Assembly: GCA_910577075.1 (NCBI GenBank)
Contig: CAJTKV010000040.1
Location: forward strand, 1-16,527
From: an uncultured Bacilli bacterium
GTDB lineage: Bacteria > Bacillota_I > Bacilli_A > RF39 > UBA660
Direction: 5' to 3'
DNA: 16,527 nt
A program made the translations under genes and the position numbers. Numbering within the stretch: position 1 is the first letter of the stretch; each line of letters opens with the position of its first letter. Positions 12,880 through 16,527 of this stretch are shown here, piece by piece. The notes below the pieces were generated by a model that worked only from the letters and a program-made list of their open reading frames with translations, was not told the origin of the DNA and did no database searches.

Positions 12880-15800
12880 AAAAGATTAAATTAATGACCA
12901 TAATTGCTTTAATTAGTTTCTTAGTAGCTTCCCCTAAGGTATTTGCCTATAATGCTCAGATGGTATGGGGGACCAGCGATAAACACGATACGGGAATTAA
13001 ATTTAGTGCATTAGGAAATTCCAACAGAGGCACATATTATCAAAGATCATATAAAATAAGATATGGTGGAAAACTTAACGATGCGTATTGTCTAGATCCT
13101 CATCTAAGCGCACCGACAAATCTTACCTGTGCTCCGTATGATGGCGATCCAGGAATCACATGGTTACTCCAACAATTTCAAGGAATAGCCGATAATGATC
13201 TTAAGCTTCTAACTTTTCGATTTTATGGAATATATATGGATTTGTCAAAGGGATCAACGACAGGAAATAATAAGACAGATAAACAAGCAATGATTAGATT
13301 CTTACAATCTAAAGACGGCAATCCTGATATCATAAGAGATTTTGGGTCTGATCCATATGTTTTCTTGTCAGGAAATACAGCATTAATTGATCAGGCATTT
13401 AACCTTGCTTATCAAGCTCGTAGTATGAGTGGAGGAGCCATAGAAAATACTCAAACAGGATCAATTACTGTGGGTCAAAAGACAGTAAATGGTTTAAATG
13501 CTACTTATCCTTTAACATCTACTGCTGAAATTAAACCAGAGTTTATTGATTTCGAATGTGAAGGATGTACCATTTTAAATAAACAATGGAGTGGAACAAC
13601 GGGAACTGTAACTGTTGCTGCTAACGAATGTAATAAAGAATATAAGTTAAATATTGTCTACAAATCTGCTGCAAGTGTTGGAACCAACGCATACATATGT
13701 AGTGGAGGTGGTTCAAAAGAGCAAACATTCTTTATGGTAGATAGCAATCCAAATCAAGACGAAGTAAAGGTTCCTTATCCCGATAAAGTGCCATGTGATG
13801 GAGAAAACTGTTGCAATGAAGATCCAATTGAACCAGGTTGGATTGGCGGAAATGTCAACAATTGTTGTGAAGATGGTGGAAACTCGGAAGCCCATGAATA
13901 CGACTTAGATAAATTGTTCTGTCGTGATAAAGATTTACAAGTTGACTACTATAGTCCAAAATGTAAAACAGATTATTATGTTCAAGAAGATACCGATTTA
14001 AATGAAAAATATTGTAAGATGTTCTGTACTGAAAGGGTATCTGTAGAAATACCAGGACCAATAACAGCAACATCCGGAAGATATTTCCAATTGACTACGA
14101 CATCTAAAGGAACTAAATCACCATACATTGAAGGATTTAAACGTTGTCGTATAAGAGTTCAATATGATATTTGGGAAAAAGATTATAACGAAGTAGTAAA
14201 GAAAGAAATAGAAAACTATAACAATTTCCAATATAACGAAGCTTATTATCTTATTTACAAAAGTGCAACCGGAGAGAAGGTTACATATAATGTAAGGGTT
14301 ACACAAAAATGTAAAAAATGGGTGCCAACGACTTGCCCTAATGGTCAAAGTGGAAGCTGTGGGCACTATGATTCAGCTGGAGAAGAAGGAGAAACGGTTA
14401 CCGGCACTTATACTCGTTACACGTTTTCTATAACAGAAAAAAATTATCATACCGTTAAATTAAATGATTCAAAATTAAAAAATTACACTGAATATGAATT
14501 GTTACATAATCAAACATTACCTGCAACACATTCAAAATATAGCACATATGATTTAGATGAACACATCGCTAAAGTAAGGGAAGCAGCGAATGGACTTAGC
14601 TGCGGCACGAATGAAAAAGATGGTTCACCAACTATACCAGACTTACCTGATCAAGGAAAAGGTTATCCAAATGAAGATGTTCCAGCTGTAAGAGATAGTT
14701 GGAAAAACAAGGCAGACGCTTCTAATAATGCTTATAATGGAGCAGCAAGAGAAGCTAAAGAGTTGGAAAAAGATTTGGATAAGTGTGATTACTACTTTGA
14801 ACCAGGAGGCGGAAAATTAGGCGGACCATATAAGGGTGCCAATGCCAAAGAAAACTATGATTTTAATGCATCAATGGATTTCTCATATACACAAGTATAT
14901 ATGGATAATGAAAAGGGCTTACAAATGGATGAACAATATATTCAATTTGAGGATGAGCCTGGATGTGAAATATCTGGACCAACGCCTGGACCTGATGGTG
15001 CAGACAAATTATCTGGAAAGAGATATTCAAGTATATATAGTAAATCGGGGAATATCGAAAAACTAGTAGATTTTAAAGAAGGTACTTTAAAACATGAGGA
15101 ATCATCAACAGGATATCAAAAATACCGTGACGATCCATATAATGCCGATAAGTTATTTACACATGATGCTAAATATCGTGCTGAATGTTCATGGAATGAG
15201 GGAGAAAATGTTTACTATACATTATCGCCTAATGGATTTGTTTCTGAAGGAACGGATTTCATCAACTTCACAGAACATGGACAAGAATATCGCTTACATC
15301 TATCGACATTAGATGGAACTTATGAAACTCATTGGAAACTCATTGGTTTAGGTTCTACAGATAAAGCTTCTGGAAAAGGTAAATTTGACGACTTCTTTAT
15401 GTCACAAGGAGAGACCTGTGCTAATGAATCACCTAGTGAAACATCGATGTTAACATGTAAGATTCATGTTGAATATGAGATAGTTCTAACGGGATATTGC
15501 AACGGATCAAATGGAACAGATACGACAGTTAATGTAGAAGATTGTGATCCATATAAAGAGGGATATAATCTATTCACATTCAAAGTAGTAGATTCGACAA
15601 ATCTCTTCCCTAATGGATATTCAACAGATGCTGGAGAAGTTGCATACAACTGGTCATCTACAGATAAAGGCCAAACGGCAAAAAGGGAAATAGAAGCCCG
15701 AGGAGCTGCCGATAAGACCTATGCAAGAGAAAATTTAACATATTCGTTTGTCTTATCACCAACAGATATGGGACACATTAAAAACTATAATGCTCAAGCC

Positions 15801-15995
15801 AATGCTGATGGTGGATATTCCGACTTTAATATGAATTGTAGTTGTTCAGGAGATTCTTGTATAAATTGTAAATCACTATTCTTAAATGAACTAGCAAATG
15901 GCAATGTTACATACGATGGACAACAACATTCTGTAACAGGATGGAATAACAAACAGACAAGCTTAGACGGTGTCCGTAGAAAATACGGATGGTAA
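12876..15995 (+). CDS. Large Cys-rich secreted surface protein with a putative thioester (adhesin) domain
   Basis: A 1039-residue protein with a signal peptide (cleavage about VFA-YN, residue 24) and 31 cysteines outside it, suggesting many disulfides. Near the N-terminus, YCLD (Cys72) is followed by LLTFRFYGIY and DKQAMIRF (Gln137). The Cys and the QxA block resemble the thioester domains of Gram-positive adhesins, where a Cys-Gln bond reacts covalently with host molecules; the usual Trp after QxAI is missing, so this is tentative. Later regions are beta-rich and contain FECEGC (about 226-231), CDGENCCNED (307-316), NNCCEDGG (328-335) and a final CSCSGDSCINC (988-998). There is no LPXTG motif or C-terminal membrane anchor, so attachment must be through partners. 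RBS AAGGAG (12861-12866); ATGA overlap with the upstream gene. Confidence 0.72.
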   Translation: MKKIKLMTIIALISFLVASPKVFAYNAQMVWGTSDKHDTGIKFSALGNSNRGTYYQRSYKIRYGGKLNDAYCLDPHLSAPTNLTCAPYDGDPGITWLLQQFQGIADNDLKLLTFRFYGIYMDLSKGSTTGNNKTDKQAMIRFLQSKDGNPDIIRDFGSDPYVFLSGNTALIDQAFNLAYQARSMSGGAIENTQTGSITVGQKTVNGLNATYPLTSTAEIKPEFIDFECEGCTILNKQWSGTTGTVTVAANECNKEYKLNIVYKSAASVGTNAYICSGGGSKEQTFFMVDSNPNQDEVKVPYPDKVPCDGENCCNEDPIEPGWIGGNVNNCCEDGGNSEAHEYDLDKLFCRDKDLQVDYYSPKCKTDYYVQEDTDLNEKYCKMFCTERVSVEIPGPITATSGRYFQLTTTSKGTKSPYIEGFKRCRIRVQYDIWEKDYNEVVKKEIENYNNFQYNEAYYLIYKSATGEKVTYNVRVTQKCKKWVPTTCPNGQSGSCGHYDSAGEEGETVTGTYTRYTFSITEKNYHTVKLNDSKLKNYTEYELLHNQTLPATHSKYSTYDLDEHIAKVREAANGLSCGTNEKDGSPTIPDLPDQGKGYPNEDVPAVRDSWKNKADASNNAYNGAAREAKELEKDLDKCDYYFEPGGGKLGGPYKGANAKENYDFNASMDFSYTQVYMDNEKGLQMDEQYIQFEDEPGCEISGPTPGPDGADKLSGKRYSSIYSKSGNIEKLVDFKEGTLKHEESSTGYQKYRDDPYNADKLFTHDAKYRAECSWNEGENVYYTLSPNGFVSEGTDFINFTEHGQEYRLHLSTLDGTYETHWKLIGLGSTDKASGKGKFDDFFMSQGETCANESPSETSMLTCKIHVEYEIVLTGYCNGSNGTDTTVNVEDCDPYKEGYNLFTFKVVDSTNLFPNGYSTDAGEVAYNWSSTDKGQTAKREIEARGAADKTYARENLTYSFVLSPTDMGHIKNYNAQANADGGYSDFNMNCSCSGDSCINCKSLFLNELANGNVTYDGQQHSVTGWNNKQTSLDGVRRKYGW

Positions 15996-16012
15996 AATAG
16001 GAGGTAAGGTAA

Positions 16013-16447
16013 ATGAAAGAGAGTATGTGGGGCTACTGGATAGTAGTACTAGGAATATCAATAATGTCCGTAATGGTGTTATTGCAAAACTATACAACGA
16101 CAAGTGAACAAGATTATTATCTGATAAAAAGTGTTCTCGAAGCATCGATGTATGAAGCTGTTGACTATGGATATTATCGAGACAAAGGAGCACTAAAGAT
16201 GAATCGTGAAAAATTTGTCGAAAACTTTGTAAGAAGATTCTCACAAACGGTAAATATCAATAAGAATTACGAATTAAATTTTTACCAAATATATGAAGAA
16301 CCTCCAGCAGCATCAGTATCGGTAACAACGGCAACAGATAAGACCAATTTTGGATCAAATCAAGGAGCCAAGACGGAAGATGCCAACGTAACCAATCGTT
16401 TAACAGGTATACTATATACCAATACAAAATATAGTCCTAAAAGTTAA
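16013..16447 (+). CDS. DUF5411/TadE-like small membrane protein
   Basis: This 144-residue protein has one N-terminal hydrophobic segment (about 7-25) after a short MKESMWGYW leader and a polar extracytoplasmic remainder. The pattern (QNYTTTSEQDYYLIKSV, then EAVDYGYY and KFVENFVRRF) matches what I recall of DUF5411 proteins of gut Bacilli, which look like minor pilins or TadE-type pseudopilins. The C-terminal 45 residues are Thr/Asn-rich and look flexible. The start has AGGAGGT (15999-16005), 7 nt upstream. It lies 17 nt after the large Cys-rich gene and ends the operon at a terminator. A role in a pilus-like assembly is inferred; no ATPase or inner-membrane platform gene is in the window. Confidence 0.65.
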   Translation: MKESMWGYWIVVLGISIMSVMVLLQNYTTTSEQDYYLIKSVLEASMYEAVDYGYYRDKGALKMNREKFVENFVRRFSQTVNINKNYELNFYQIYEEPPAASVSVTTATDKTNFGSNQGAKTEDANVTNRLTGILYTNTKYSPKS

Positions 16448-16471
16448 AGAGTGAATTATTCACTCTTTTTT
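16446..16471 (+). terminator. Rho-independent terminator of the surface operon
   Basis: AAAGAGTGAA (16446-16455), loop TTA, TTCACTCTTT (16459-16468), followed by further Ts. The stem begins within the stop codon of the last gene. Confidence 0.82.
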
Positions 16472-16527
16472 GGTGATTAAAAAAGAAGTAAAATGACAAT
16501 TCATCGGTAATATAAAGGGTGAAAGGA
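16472..16527 (+). promoter_or_regulatory. Leader and RBS of a gene starting beyond the window
   Basis: The window ends in AAAGGGTGAAAGGA, a strong Shine-Dalgarno region, so a plus-strand gene should start within about 10 nt outside. No clear promoter is visible after the terminator, so read-through from the surface operon may supply it. Confidence 0.5.

Noticed and set aside
1..16527. CRISPR arrays, tRNA or rRNA genes, insertion sequences
   Set aside because: No regularly spaced repeats, cloverleaf sequences, rRNA segments or transposase genes with terminal repeats were seen.

Overview
The window is AT-rich chromosomal DNA from a low-GC Firmicutes-type bacterium. It uses the standard bacterial code: TGA ends several genes and TGG encodes Trp. 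Shine-Dalgarno sites are strong (GGAGG, AGGTGAT), promoters are sigma-A type with 17-18 nt spacers, and convergent genes share compact bidirectional terminators. The mix of genes (a CNNM/DUF21-like membrane protein, secreted HExxH peptidases, a slipin, a short NAD kinase, a DUF5411-like small membrane protein) suggests an uncultured gut Bacilli lineage of the RF39/Mycoplasmatota-like kind. That placement is inference from gene content; there is no rRNA gene here to settle it.

Left edge (1-435): the truncated start of a phage-type HNH endonuclease runs out of the window on the minus strand. It is followed by a gene-poor stretch ending in a rightward terminator that has no visible gene of its own, possibly the edge of an integrated element.

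Housekeeping block (436-10625): short transcription units alternate in direction. They are a three-gene operon (DUF21-like membrane protein, PAP2 phosphatase, short-chain dehydrogenase); a cytoplasmic HEIGH protein divergent from a membrane-anchored HELMH peptidase; a DUF1653-like protein divergent from an unknown protein, with overlapping promoters; a slipin divergent from a three-gene operon (six-TM protein, rRNA-methyltransferase-like protein, NAD kinase); and a coiled-coil/acidic protein whose promoter spacer holds a perfect inverted repeat. The NAD kinase appears to lack about 30 residues that normally carry the conserved GDG...TPTG segment.

Non-coding block (10626-11245): a strong promoter and a strong terminator bracket about 390 nt with no convincing gene. 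It contains several nested complementary segments and is best read as a structured non-coding RNA of unrecognised family.

Surface operon (11179-16471): one extended -10 promoter drives four tightly coupled genes, all for exported or membrane proteins. Two are paralogous Cys-containing membrane-anchored proteins. The third is a 1039-residue Cys-rich secreted protein whose N-terminus resembles thioester (Cys-Gln) adhesin domains. The last is a small DUF5411/TadE-like protein with one N-terminal membrane segment. A terminator follows, and a strong ribosome binding site at the very end of the window shows that another gene begins just outside. This operon, a possible adhesin or pilus-like surface assembly, and the RNA beside it are the parts most likely to be undescribed.
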